Position numbers and translations under genes: made by a program. From assembly GCA_002189035.1 (NCBI GenBank), contig NEEC01000004.1:5603866-5667865 (forward strand): DNA of 64,000 nucleotides, given 5' to 3'. The notes beneath the pieces were generated by a model. The model was not told the origin of the DNA. It did not search any database and was given only the letters and a program-made list of their open reading frames with translations. The DNA is from Utricularia gibba. Taxonomy: Eukaryota; Streptophyta; Magnoliopsida; Lamiales; Lentibulariaceae. Below are positions 13,890 through 27,720 of this stretch, piece by piece (within the stretch, counting starts at the first letter, position 1; each line of letters opens with the position of its first letter).

Positions 13890-16664
13890 TTATTCAGAGT
13901 CGACCAACAGATCATCAAATGCAACGAGAGATTTCAGCTGCTGGCTCAGGGAAGCAATTGTCTTCTGGCACTCGGCGAAATTACGGGCGACTACCTCAAG
14001 TTCTTTGTCCTGCATCAATGATGATTGGCAGGCAGAATGATTACTTGTGAAACCAAATTAGTTAGAGCCTTGAAGAGTTGAAGGAGACTTAAGTTCGATG
14101 ATGTGTCAACCGAAACCAAATTATCATGTACCTGCGTGAGTCGACACTCTGCTAAGATGACTGGTTTCTGGGACTGAGAGTCTTGCTGCATTCTTGATAT
14201 TTCAGCTTCTAATCTGATACACTTAGCGGCTGCTTCTCTCGAAAACTGGCTTTCCTTCTCCACTTGTTTTTCTAGGTTAGAGATTGTGGACTGCAATGTC
14301 TGAAGCTTGATTTCCATCTCATTCACTTGTTTTTCTGCCTCCATTTTCTTCATCTTCGTGTCCTCCAGTTGCATCTTAGTGATTCTAATCTCTTCCGCAA
14401 GCGCTGATGTCTCTGACTGAGAATCAGATTTCATTTTTGGGATTTCAACTTCCAAAGTGTTGCAAGTTGCTGCAGCTTGCTCACAAGCTTTTACCTCGAT
14501 GACTGACTCTGATTCTGCCTTTTTGCTTGCATCCTCGAGCTGCATCGCTAATTCGTTTTTTACAGCAATTGCTTCATTCAGCTGAAAATGGAATCTTTGA
14601 GACTTTTTCTCAGCTTCATCAAGAAGCTTAGTCATGTTCTCGAGCTTTATCACTGAATCAGCTAGTTCTTTACTAATTTCCTTCTTCTCTTCGTCAGCCA
14701 GTGTGAGCTGCTTTTCCATATCAATTAATTTTTCTTCAGTTCGTTTGAGGTGATTCATGGACACCTTGAGCTCACTTTGGCACTTACCCAGAGCAATCTT
14801 CAGACTGAGTTTATCAGCAGTCACACTCCTTAAATTTTCCTCCAGCTCAGTTGTTCTCATAATTCCATGTTCCTCTTCACACTGCAGAGCATTTTCGGTA
14901 GCTAGGAGACATCCAGGTTGTGTCTCCGGGAAGGCTGCTGCTAGCCTCTCCATTTCCAGAAAATCATCCATCACATCAATCTCCACAGAAGTAACTGTCG
15001 TGCTTCCGACTGCTGTTCCATTCGTAAGCTGTTTCAAGTCTATCGCAGAGGATAAGTTAGCAGCACAATGCTCATTATCTATTGGCTCTGGTACACATGA
15101 CTTGCAGATATCATTGTCAATATACAGTATCCTCTCTCCACTGTCTGATTGACTGTCTGTGAATGATTCCGCACACACTGATGATTCAGTCACTGAGTGG
15201 CTATTGCTGAGACGAGCTGCTTTTCGGGCCACTGATTTCAATCTACGGCACTCTGCTTCAAGCTTTGCCACCTTCTTGATGGTGTCAATGTAAAGCTTGC
15301 TAGTGTTTTCTGCGGTTTGAATGCTCAGATCTCTCTCCTTGGCCCTCCTCTCCAGCTCCTGATCTTGTGACAGCAACTGGAGTTTGAGGATTGAGTTCTC
15401 TTTCTCAAGAGCTTCAAGCTTGGAGCAGGCATAAGCATCAGGCAAGGTGATGTTGGTATTCACCTTTGCAGTTTCAAGTTGGGAAAGGAGCGCGGCGAGC
15501 TGCGTTTCGAGCTCAGAGGTTTTCGACTCCCACTCACTGTTTCTCTTGGCCACCGCATCGGAAATTTTATCTTCTTGATCGTCTCTTGCTTGCCGAAGCT
15601 GTTGCAGACACTCTTTCAGGGCTCCATCAAGATGGCCAACACGTTCATCAAGGATTAATTTCTCCTGGACTGCGGCATCATTCAGCTTCTTCAGAGCTAA
15701 TACTTCACTCTCAGCCCTCTCCCAGCCTACAACAAGAGAAATTTCATCTCAGTTTTGCAAGCCTTGGCATTTCTGTTGGCAGCAATGATACCTGATACAG
15801 CTTCTTCTGCAACTCTGGCATGCTGCTTAACCAACTCATCCTTGGCACGGATAGTAAGAAGCGCTTCAGATAATTGAGCCTCCAAAGAGGGACTTTGGCT
15901 GCTGGCTTCTTCACGGTCCTCTGGGCATTGGCGGTTACCATGATCTGACGCTGCCTGTACAAACATGCGTTTCAGAATAGAGTGCTCACCCCCAAAACAC
16001 AACAAAATGAGAACCCATTTTGCTACGATACACATAAAATCAAAAGTTGGTTGAATCAGATAAAAACACAGTCGCTATGGAGGTAAGTAACTAAGTGCTG
16101 TGGCTGGAATAAAAAAGGGTGGCTTTTTTTTAGGGGGGAAAAGAAAAGAAAGAGGTTGTCAGTTGTGGTCCATCTTCAACAAGAAACCCGCACTATCTGG
16201 TCCCTTCGTTTCTAGACTGCAACTCACTACAACTCCAGATCTATATCTAGATTCCATTGCTTGTAATTGTGAGTCACGGAGGAATTTAATGGGTCAAGTT
16301 AGTCAATAAACATGCTGATTACAGAGTCCAGAAATACAGCCATCCCTACGACACGGATTCCAGTTCCACTGGAAGGAGAAAAGAAGACGAAGAAGAAAAT
16401 GAAAGGTAAGGCATCCTTGTTATCAACCACACGACCAGGGAAATGAATAGTTTTATAGTATGATGGAAGATCTAGCTAGCATCAAAACCATTTAAGGATG
16501 GATGGTTTCCTTGCGAGAAAGTGGTATGCATGAGAAAGAGCCGGTTTTTGCCAGCGAACCTGATCATCGGAATGTGACAACGAGGACTTTGAAGCATCGT
16601 GGGTTTCACCACTTGGAGTCTCTTCCGAGGGATTCCGCTGCTGGTGCCAACTTCTCTGATCCAT
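13890..16664 (-). CDS. FPP: Filament-like plant protein (long coiled-coil)
   Basis: Member of the plant-specific FPP (DUF869) coiled-coil family. Members are associated with the cytoskeleton or, for the FPP7/VETH branch, with exocyst-marked cortical structures; the role of this member is unknown. Exons on the minus strand are 16560-16664, 15792-15954, 14132-15726 and 13890-14009, total 660 aa. The N-terminus MDQRSWHQQR...PSGET fits the family start. The first FPP block (KDELVKQHARVAEEAVSG then WERAESE, HLDGALKECLQQLRQAR) is present, followed by KVAKLEAECRRLKSVARKA, an acidic variable region and long heptad coiled coil. The last exon encodes NFAECQKTIASLSQQLKSL, the usual ending. All junctions keep phase. 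Confidence 0.93.
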
Positions 16665-18200
16665 CTATCTCTTCAAACCGTCCTTGGTCATCTGGTCTGC
16701 TTTTAACCCTCAAGAATTAGCCAGCATAATGACAACGGAATGGTGGGTGTGGCGAAAGATTTTTTTCTTTTTCTTTTGTGAATACAAACGAAAATCCTGG
16801 AGATCGATTCATTGGGAATGGAGCAGGAAAACTATAAAGAAGACAAACCCCAACAACAAGCCCTTCATATAAAACTCAAATTTCTCATGAAATAAATGGT
16901 GGGCACAAGGCGTTTTCTCACTGTTTGTGTGTCAGGAGTCGTCACACACAAATGTTAAAAAGTTAAGCTTACGCCCAGAGCCGAAGCATGAAGCCAGGGG
17001 AGAGCACAGAAGATGAGAGGGGAGAGGGAGTGAGAGAAGGCTGGGGTGGGTACCGTACATGGGAGGGATATCATCGTCACCCTTTAAAGGGATGGATGCT
17101 GCATTAAGAGGCACACAACACCAGGCATTATGAATCAGTAAATAAATAAATAAGCGCGACCCACTTTACTCACTCCCCCCTACCCATCGCCATGGCTAGT
17201 TGGCTACTTTAAGGAGCCCACGCAGAAATAGTGAAACTAAAGCCATGAGACTCTTTCTCAAACCAACTCATCCAGTGTTTTTTTTTTCTCCTTTTTGGTT
17301 ATGGGTATTCATTCATTCATAACATCACTGGAGAGATAAAGAAGGAAAACAACCTTTGGCATCTTTTCATCTCATTTCTACACGTGAGAAGAAATCATTT
17401 ATGGCAAGGTGAGAAGCAATCTCTAACACCAGGAATAGGAAATAATTTGTTCCGCCGTTCTGATTCCTGCCTCCCTTGCTGGCTGTTGGATTCTTTTCTT
17501 CAGAGGAAGGAAAATAAGGAAATTAACGAACCCTGCCGGCCCTCCTCTCTCAGGATTCCTGTACAGTTTTGGATGGATGATAGGCGAGAATTTGGACAGA
17601 AGTGGAAGACTACTATTCTAAACCACCACTGTGAAAGGGAACGCTCGGTTCCAAGTCGTAGCATCCCATTCCATCATGGATAAGCTCTAAACATGATCAA
17701 GACGCGTGATAACATCTAAAAGTAAAGGCATCAACCTCCCCCAAAAGCTAATTTTCAAATGGGTAGTTCAAGCTCAACCCCTGTATATCTACACTGTGGA
17801 TTACACGACGAATTTCCGAAGGAATTTGGTCCATCAAACACGCAAAGTTAGGGAGAGAAGTTCATTCATATTCTAGGAGTATTATACTACTTGATAGGTA
17901 TCAGAGTTCAATTTCGTGTGTGAGCTTTAAGGGGTTGGTTATTTAGCTTTTCAGAAGTGATCATATGACAACCTTCAAGGCTTGTTCTTGAAAGTTTTCC
18001 TGCCAAACATGAGTCGAAGGAAAAACATTTTACAACAGTAAAATCATTTATTTATCGCACGTCAGGTCAGGAAAATTCTGAAACAATCTGATGCTTTCCA
18101 GTAGTTGGGTTTTCCTTTGCTGTTGGACAAGCCTCCTATCTTACTGTAGAAAAAAAAAAAAAAAACAAGCTGCTGCGCTCCCTGCTATCTGCTAGCCAGC
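16665..18200. other. Intergenic: FPP promoter side and pelota 3' side
   Basis: About 1.5 kb without a gene. It includes the probable FPP promoter and 5' UTR, a short ATAA microsatellite near 17140, a T run near 17278 and a 17-base A run near 18150. Short ORFs here show no family features. Confidence 0.6.
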
Positions 18201-20878
18201 CTACATTTCCAGGTCTTCCAGCTCAGGAAGTGGGAAACGGAGAATAGCAGCAACTCCAGTCAGCTGTGCAAGTTCTGTAAATCCAATCCACACAAGAAAC
18301 AATAAGCAACAACAAAATGCACAAACAAACCGAGCCCCTTATCTTCGGAGTGACGACTCACGTTCTCCTGAAACATGCATGGATGACAAGATGTACGCTT
18401 CACCTTTTGACGCCCTCACCGACTCCACCAGATTTACGTATTTCTGCCTTACTGCCACATCACCACTCCTGGTGCAGGAACCACGGACAAATCTCGTTTA
18501 GACAAATTTTACTTTCATTCTCGTCTTCCTACCGCAGTTAGAGAAAATACCAACCTGAAAAGCTCATCGGTCAACAGTAGTGTGTCGATTGCCAATTGCT
18601 CATGCGCAACATCTACATGCTTTGGTCCGTAGCATGCACGATTAGGATCCTAAAATAAAGTAAAGAAAATGATGGTTATCACAATAACATAAGCGCACAA
18701 AGACAAGAGGTTGTCCACATTCTCGATAACCAAAGCAGCTTCGTATATCACCAAATTCTGGTACTTGTATTTGGAACACAGATGAAGAGTAGAGTATGAC
18801 CTTGGAAAGTATGGAAAAGAAGTTCTTGAGGGCTTGAACCTGCATCGGGAAAAACGAAAATTTTATGAAGAATGATCAACTCTAGAAAAAAAAAAGGAAC
18901 TACCTCTTTAGCAGCCTTTGTATCCTTGATGATATTCATCACATTTGGAGCCTCCAGAACCTCTCTCAAGCAATGCCTTTTTGCCGATAGAAACAAAAAA
19001 CGCACAGAGTTATCAGCTTTGTAAGAAATAAAAAAGAATGACTGTTGTAGTAAGATCTCTAAGAAAATGAAACTGCTCGTACTTATATCCTGATGTAGTA
19101 GGAACAAGCACAATCCGTGACTTATTCTCAATTATAGGTCTTAGTTGCTTCCTCTCTGCCTCTAGCAGTAAGTGCCGATGAAATTGGTCCTGAACAGAAT
19201 TTCCATAGAAAACATGCATATCCTTATAGCCCAAACCTTCATCCAAGTTGTGATAAATTAAAGACTCAAAAGAACTTCTGATGGACAACCTTCGTAAATC
19301 CAGGGCTGGCAATAACAGCACACCGAACAATACTGAAGTCAATGTGTTTCAGAAAGGCCTGAAGTGCAGTAGTGGTTATTCAATTTCAGAAGTTGAAGGC
19401 ATGAATAGAATGGAGAAAAATAAAATGGTAAGCAGATATTACAGTGATACCTGCATGACGTTGTTGAAGAATTTGTTTAATGCCTGTATAACCAAGAGGA
19501 AAATTACGGAATTCGGTCGGGGGGAGCGGAGAGCGGTAGTGGGGGAGCATCAGACTGCTATACCTTATCATAACCAGCAATAGCAGGTCCATGCTTTCGT
19601 GGTATTGAAGCTTCTATACGTGAACGGGTGGTTGTGACGCTATTGAAAGATAAAAACAACCATAAGAAAAAACTCATCAACAAATAAACTTCAGATATTG
19701 CCATTTCTTGGGCAACATAACTTGATATGAATTACCTCTTTCCAACTAGAAAGAGATGAGCTAATCCTTCTTGCATCAAAACAACAGCTAAATCCGCACT
19801 CGCTTTAGGATCTGCAATAGGATTAAGCCGGACAGAAAAAAGATAGGATTAGATAAGATTATGTAAACACAACCTCCAAATTAATCAACCATCTACCAGA
19901 TGCTTGGTTAAGCTCATCCAACGCTACAGAGTCCCATAGGTCCTGGTTAAGAAAATTTTATAAACCAAACCAGGCCACCTCATTAAATCCGCCTTTCAAA
20001 ATGTGAAGCGGCTAGTTGTCAGGAAAAACAAAATATAGGTTTCCACCTTCTTCAAAGCGAAAGGTCTGTGAAGTTCAATTTCCAGAGTGTGAAATGCTCC
20101 TACCTGAAATAAGAAAACATATCCAGATGTAACTAGAAGAAGGAGAGAGAAGAAATAGAGGACAATGAATTAAATATAATAAGAGAACACAAGGGTTAAG
20201 GCTACCTACTGTGACATGTTCATTCTTCAACATGTTCTTTCCTCGAATCCGCAATGCAGACCCCTCTTTATCATACTCAATGGCCTGAGCAGTTTCTCAT
20301 TCAATTAAAAAAAAAAAAAACATACATACAAAGAAAATGTAAAGGATAATCAAGCATAAAAGGCTTTTCTTCCTTTGCAGACTTTTTTCCAAATATGACA
20401 ACTCAAGACATAACAGCAAAAATTGCTACCTCAACTTTGATTTGAAGTTGAAGTTTTACTCTTTCAGAATCTCTTCCTCCTGAAGCAGCTTCTCTCATAA
20501 CCTTCCTGCAATATATACTGCGATTGGAATTTCAAGCCAGCAATGCTAACTTCCGCAAAAAGAAAAAAAAAAAAAAAGCAATCTTGGAAGGCGCACGGAA
20601 GGGTAGATATAAAACCCAAGTCACCTGACGGTGGAACAGGATACCATGTCACCCTGGGCAATCAAATTATAAGCCAGCCATAAATCATCCGCTTCTTCTG
20701 GGGTCATCTAGACGAAACCCATTCACCAAGAACAAATCATTAGTTGAATATTTGTTGCCTCAATTCGGCTTACCATATAATGGAAAAAACGTAAATCGTT
20801 TAACCCTTCCTCGCCGGGAAAAAGTACCTTCACACTTCCTGAACCATCAGGCATGAGATTCTTATGAACAATCTTCAT
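18201..20878 (-). CDS. PEL1: Pelota (Dom34) ribosome-rescue factor
   Basis: Eukaryotic release-factor relative that with Hbs1 recognises stalled ribosomes and starts no-go and non-stop mRNA decay in the cytoplasm. Sixteen exons: 20828-20878, 20625-20707, 20430-20505, 20210-20284, 20047-20103, 19897-19942, 19736-19811, 19564-19639, 19451-19483, 19290-19358, 19083-19189, 18904-18976, 18801-18839, 18555-18649, 18362-18468 and 18201-18274. They give 378 aa, the usual plant length. The Sm-like N-domain has [15 protein letters not shown] and [11 protein letters not shown] follows in the middle domain; [32 protein letters not shown] and [13 protein letters not shown] mark later domains. It ends in [13 protein letters not shown]. 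The exon 4/5 junction is ambiguous by a repeated GTAG without changing the protein. Lies head-to-head with the CPK gene. Confidence 0.95.
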
Positions 20879-22006
20879 CCCCACCACCCCTGCCCTCGGT
20901 TTCTTCCTCAGAAACGATGGTGCAAATTTATCATCAGCCAATGAAAAGACAGAAGGAGATTTATTTACTAAGACAAAGGTTAGACCGCGCCTCGGAGTCG
21001 GCTGAGCTCTCCAGAGACAATAGATATTTTCTTTTTTTCCTTTGTCACCATACCCCAAAAAAGAAAACGTCGAGTGGTGTGGTATTTCTCGAAAGCCAAA
21101 GGAGGGTGTATTTCTGGCGTTGAAAGTTGAGCTTTTTTTTTTTGATACAACAGAATGTCTACTGCAGCGAATTCAGGGTCAACAATTCAAACATGAAGAT
21201 ATAGTAATGTATTATTACAGCATCTAAGAATGTAATCTTCTGTTGCCACGCAATTCAACAACCGAATGTGGTAAAAGGAGTTGTTTAAGGGGCGCCTTTT
21301 GTATGGACTGGTTGGATGGTTCCCCGCGGGAGAGTGTGGCGTGGCATTCCTGATCCTGGGTGATGTAATTGCTCAAGGGAAACTGTCGTCTTTACAAGAG
21401 TTTTAAAGACAAAACATCTCTTAACAGTCAACAAGAATGACGACGCGTTTCCATGTCCCGTGTATAGCGCATCAATTAACCGCTATCTTCTCGCTGTCTG
21501 TCGAAGTTGAAGTCAATTAATTACTGAGTTCGGGGGGTATGTGGGCTGAGACTTTTCATTATGGCTTTTGGACCTCGTCCCGACTAGAGATTATCCCTCC
21601 CGAGATGGATAGGTACACACTCGCACCTTGATGAAGCACTGATCTCCCTTTATCAAGATCTCGGCTTTTTTCTTGCTGCTGTTTTCCCCCCTAACTGGTT
21701 CAAGGTTAGTTCTTTCTCAACAACACTTTCGCTGTTGTCCCCTTTTCTGATTTTCAGGTTTCTTGCAGTAGTTTATATTTATGTTCATGTCATAGTAGGC
21801 ATTACCAGGGTTTCTGATTCTTTGGCTTAAATGCTTTCCATGCTCGCATCTGCCAATTGAAAACCAGTTCATTTAGTTAGGCTTTTTCTCCCTTCAGGTT
21901 TGGTTGGATGGCGGCGGTACTATTGCGATCTTGTTCATGTCCTATTGGGAATTGAATATTTTTTTTCGGTTACCTTGATTCCCACAATCCATTTGTTCTA
22001 GGTAAT
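20879..22006. promoter_or_regulatory. Bidirectional promoter region between pelota and the CPK gene
   Basis: Divergent 1.1-kb spacer. The CPK side has a likely 5' UTR intron (donor CAAG|GTTAGT at 21705, acceptor TTCTAG ending 22001), leaving only five transcribed bases before ATG 22007. No independent gene is seen. Confidence 0.6.
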
Positions 22007-24677
<2,671 letters not shown>

Positions 24678-25212
24678 CCACTGCAGCCGCCGCAGCGAAT
24701 TCAACAGTACAAAGCCTCCTCCATTGTTCCCTTCAGCATGGGCTTTTGGTGTTAACATTGAATAAGTTTGTGAGCAAGCCATGTTTGCACTTTCCCAGGA
24801 AATTTATTCAACATGTGGCCCCATCCACACGTCCACAAATATGGCATGGCTTGTGGGTAGCCTCCTCCGGAAAAATACCTTCATCAAGAATTCCGTGGCC
24901 AGCCCCAAACATATTGATAAATTACCTAAACTATAGTGTTTGCCTTTCGTCTGAAAAGACAAGATGGGAAAGGAGTTGGACAAGTGAATTGAATGAAGAA
25001 ACAATATGAGCAACCAACCCAAAAATATATGCACCTTACAGGTCCTCTATACCTAGCAATCTACGGACCAATGCGAAAATGAAGGACAGTGATTTACAGA
25101 ATTTAAAAATAGCAACGTGCCACGGCACAATGAGCGCCCAAAACCCGCAGCAGTGATGAACGCAAAGTTGATAACCAAGGCACCAAATTCTTCCTGTGGC
25201 GGTATTCCTTCT
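24678..25212. other. Convergent 3' region of the CPK gene and VPS60
   Basis: Tail-to-tail spacer expected to hold both 3' UTRs. No coding signal. Confidence 0.6.
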
Positions 25213-27230
25213 TTAACCTCGAAGAGAAGCTCGAGGGACAGCTGGGAAACCCAGTTCATCCTCAGCCTGCCAACGATACAGATTAGTCATTATTCAGAAC
25301 TGCTTTAATTCTAAAGAGCAATGATCCACTGCAGGCTTTTGCTGATTCCTAAATGTTAATAGTACCTGCACATTTGCTCGGCCTTGTTGAACGGTAGCAT
25401 GCCCAGTTGGGGCAGCAGGCAAGTTCAGTTCCGTTTCCATTTCAGGTTCTTTATCGGGTTGGAGATAAGCGGGGACTCCAGTCTCAGTTTCAAATCCCAT
25501 GTCCGCTTCCAAAGCATCAAGTTCTGGTGGACAAATAGAGAATTACAATCCAAAAAGGAATCTTCTACAATGCTTCCAAACATAGAAAAAAGATATTGGC
25601 TAGAAGATCACTCCAACGCATCACGCTTATGATGACTGTTTAAAATTGGCGTGCACATTTGGATTAGAAAATAACTAACCACCCAAGAGTTCATCCTCAT
25701 CGATGTCATCAGGTACATTATAGCTCCTACCAAGCGACTCTTGGATTTCGTTACTCACATCCATAAGATCCATCATCTCATCTTGCAAGTTCTATGTTTA
25801 GCAAGCAATATCGTCAGCATCAGATACAAACTAACATAGGAAAAAATGTGAAGCACTGAAATGAGATACAAACATCTATGTCTTGAATTTTTACGGTCTT
25901 CATCATTCCCTTCAGCTCTTTGTTTGCTGACTTCAATGCAGACATCTGGAAATAACACGGAAAAATTATGTATCTGAAAGGGAAAGCAAGAAACAGCACC
26001 TAAGATTCTAATTTAGCAGGCATAGAGAAAAAAAATCTGATGCAAGTGAGGTGCATAAAGTATCAAAAAAATAGAAAACTACATGTTGTTTCTCCTATCT
26101 CTATGGAGATAGAAGTAGGCATCAGGTCCTACTCACGTTAGAGGATAAGCCCGCCCACTTAGTTTTGAATTTACACTCTTAAGCAGCTACCAAAGAAACT
26201 TGTCTACTGTAAATTTCACCCAATTAAGGTTGAAAATTGGTACGAAAAGCAACTTTCATAGAAAGATGTGACTGAAGACTCAGCTATGGGAAATGAAAAT
26301 ATATTATCTTAAGATATAAGCTAATAGATTAATACGCTCACCAACAACTAATTGGTTTGAAGATGCTCTTAGTGGGAATAAGAGATTTTAATCATATTCC
26401 CATACGAATATGAATCTCAACTGTTTTACTCTTTAAAAGTAGTAAAGAAAAAAAAAACATAGTAAAAGAGTCAACGATCATAGGTATTCAAGGGAGAAGA
26501 GGTTTGCATACTGTTTGTTGTGCATCTTTGATCCCCTCAGCAGCAAAGGCAACTTGATCAAGATTAAAAGTCTGATTGTAAAGCATATCACGCTGACCTT
26601 CATACCTGAAAAGCTCAAACAAAAGAGCTCGGCATGATACATACAGTTGTATGCAAAAAAAAAAAAAAAAAAAAACTCGGAAATGCATTTATACTTTTCG
26701 CAACTGATGGTCAGGTGGATGACTATCTTAATTGTATAAGCCAATATACAAGTGAGGAAATAATCGAGCAGCTTCCACAATGACAAAAAAAGAGAATTTT
26801 GCGTAAGAAGCAGCTGTTTACATTCTTTTTTGCTTCAAAACCCTCATAGCCCTTGCTTTAACTGCTTCTTGGGCAGGTCCTGGTCTAGTCCTTTTGATCT
26901 GTTCCTTGTACCTTGCAAGTTCCGCATCAAGTTTCTTAATCTTTTCATCAACATTTTCACCTCTCTTATTTATCTGTTGAGGATTAAAGGGATCCAACAT
27001 TGATAAAACAACCCAATGAATGCAAGCGATTTTCCAAATGTGCAAAACCCTCCATAAACCACAAGAAATAAAAAAACAGAGTGAAAATAAGAGTGCGCCA
27101 AAAGAAGCAGTAGAGGAGATATTCTTTTAGAAGATGAAAAGAAAAAAGAAATCTTGCATACGCTATCAGAGGCATCCTGAACGGAAGGTGGAGGTTCTTT
27201 GTTTTTCTTCGCTCCGAACACCCTCTTCAT
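25213..27230 (-). CDS. VPS60: ESCRT-III-associated VPS60 (CHMP5)
   Basis: Snf7-domain protein that with LIP5 regulates VPS4 in multivesicular body formation at endosomes. Exons on the minus strand are 27162-27230, 26822-26973, 26512-26605, 25874-25945, 25680-25791, 25366-25523 and 25213-25266, giving 236 aa. The basic N-terminus reads MKRVFGAKKNKEPPPSVQDA. Helical core motifs are NKRGENVDEKIKKLDAELAR, EQIKRTRPGPAQEAVKARA, GQRDMLYNQTFNLDQV and GMMKTVKIQDIDNLQDEMMD. The acidic C-terminal part includes SYNVPDDIDEDELLGELDAL and ends VPRASLRG, typical of plant VPS60. It lies head-to-head with EXO70A1 across about 490 bp. Confidence 0.95.
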
Positions 27231-27720
27231 CTTCTCCGGTCTTCGAGGGGTTGGATCGGGATCTAGAGCTTGAAGATCAATAAAAAGAAAGAAGAAATCT
27301 TTAGCGACGGTAAGATGTAGAAAACGATGACCAGAACGCGGAAATCGTAAGGATGACGGGGGACGACGACGAGAGATCGGGTCAGAAGAGTAGAAGTGGG
27401 CCAAATAGCTTAGGCACCAACACTGGAAATAAAAAAAAAAAAATAGTCGGCGTAATTGTGTATCATATTTTATCCTAGCCTAGAACCGAACCCAAACCAT
27501 TTTATTAAAAGGTGCGTTGGAAAATTAACGGTTAAATCACGATTTCACATATTCTAACTCAACCGGATGTCGTTAGGGGTCCCCAAATGTAATTTTGGAA
27601 AATTACGGGGTACCTGATTCTTTTCTTTTCTACTTCTTGACTCTCTGGGCTCTCCTTGTCCGCTCCGCTGGTTCTCTCGCTTCATAATACTTCAACTTCC
27701 AAGGGAACGCAGCACAACAC
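27231..27720. promoter_or_regulatory. Compact divergent promoter of VPS60 and EXO70A1
   Basis: 490 bp separate the two start codons. One TGGGCC motif is at 27397-27402 and an A run lies near 27430. Both 5' UTRs and the core promoters must fit here. Confidence 0.6.

Noticed and set aside
14757-15152. 131-aa ORF antisense to the FPP gene
   Set aside because: Shadow of coiled-coil codons; no family match.
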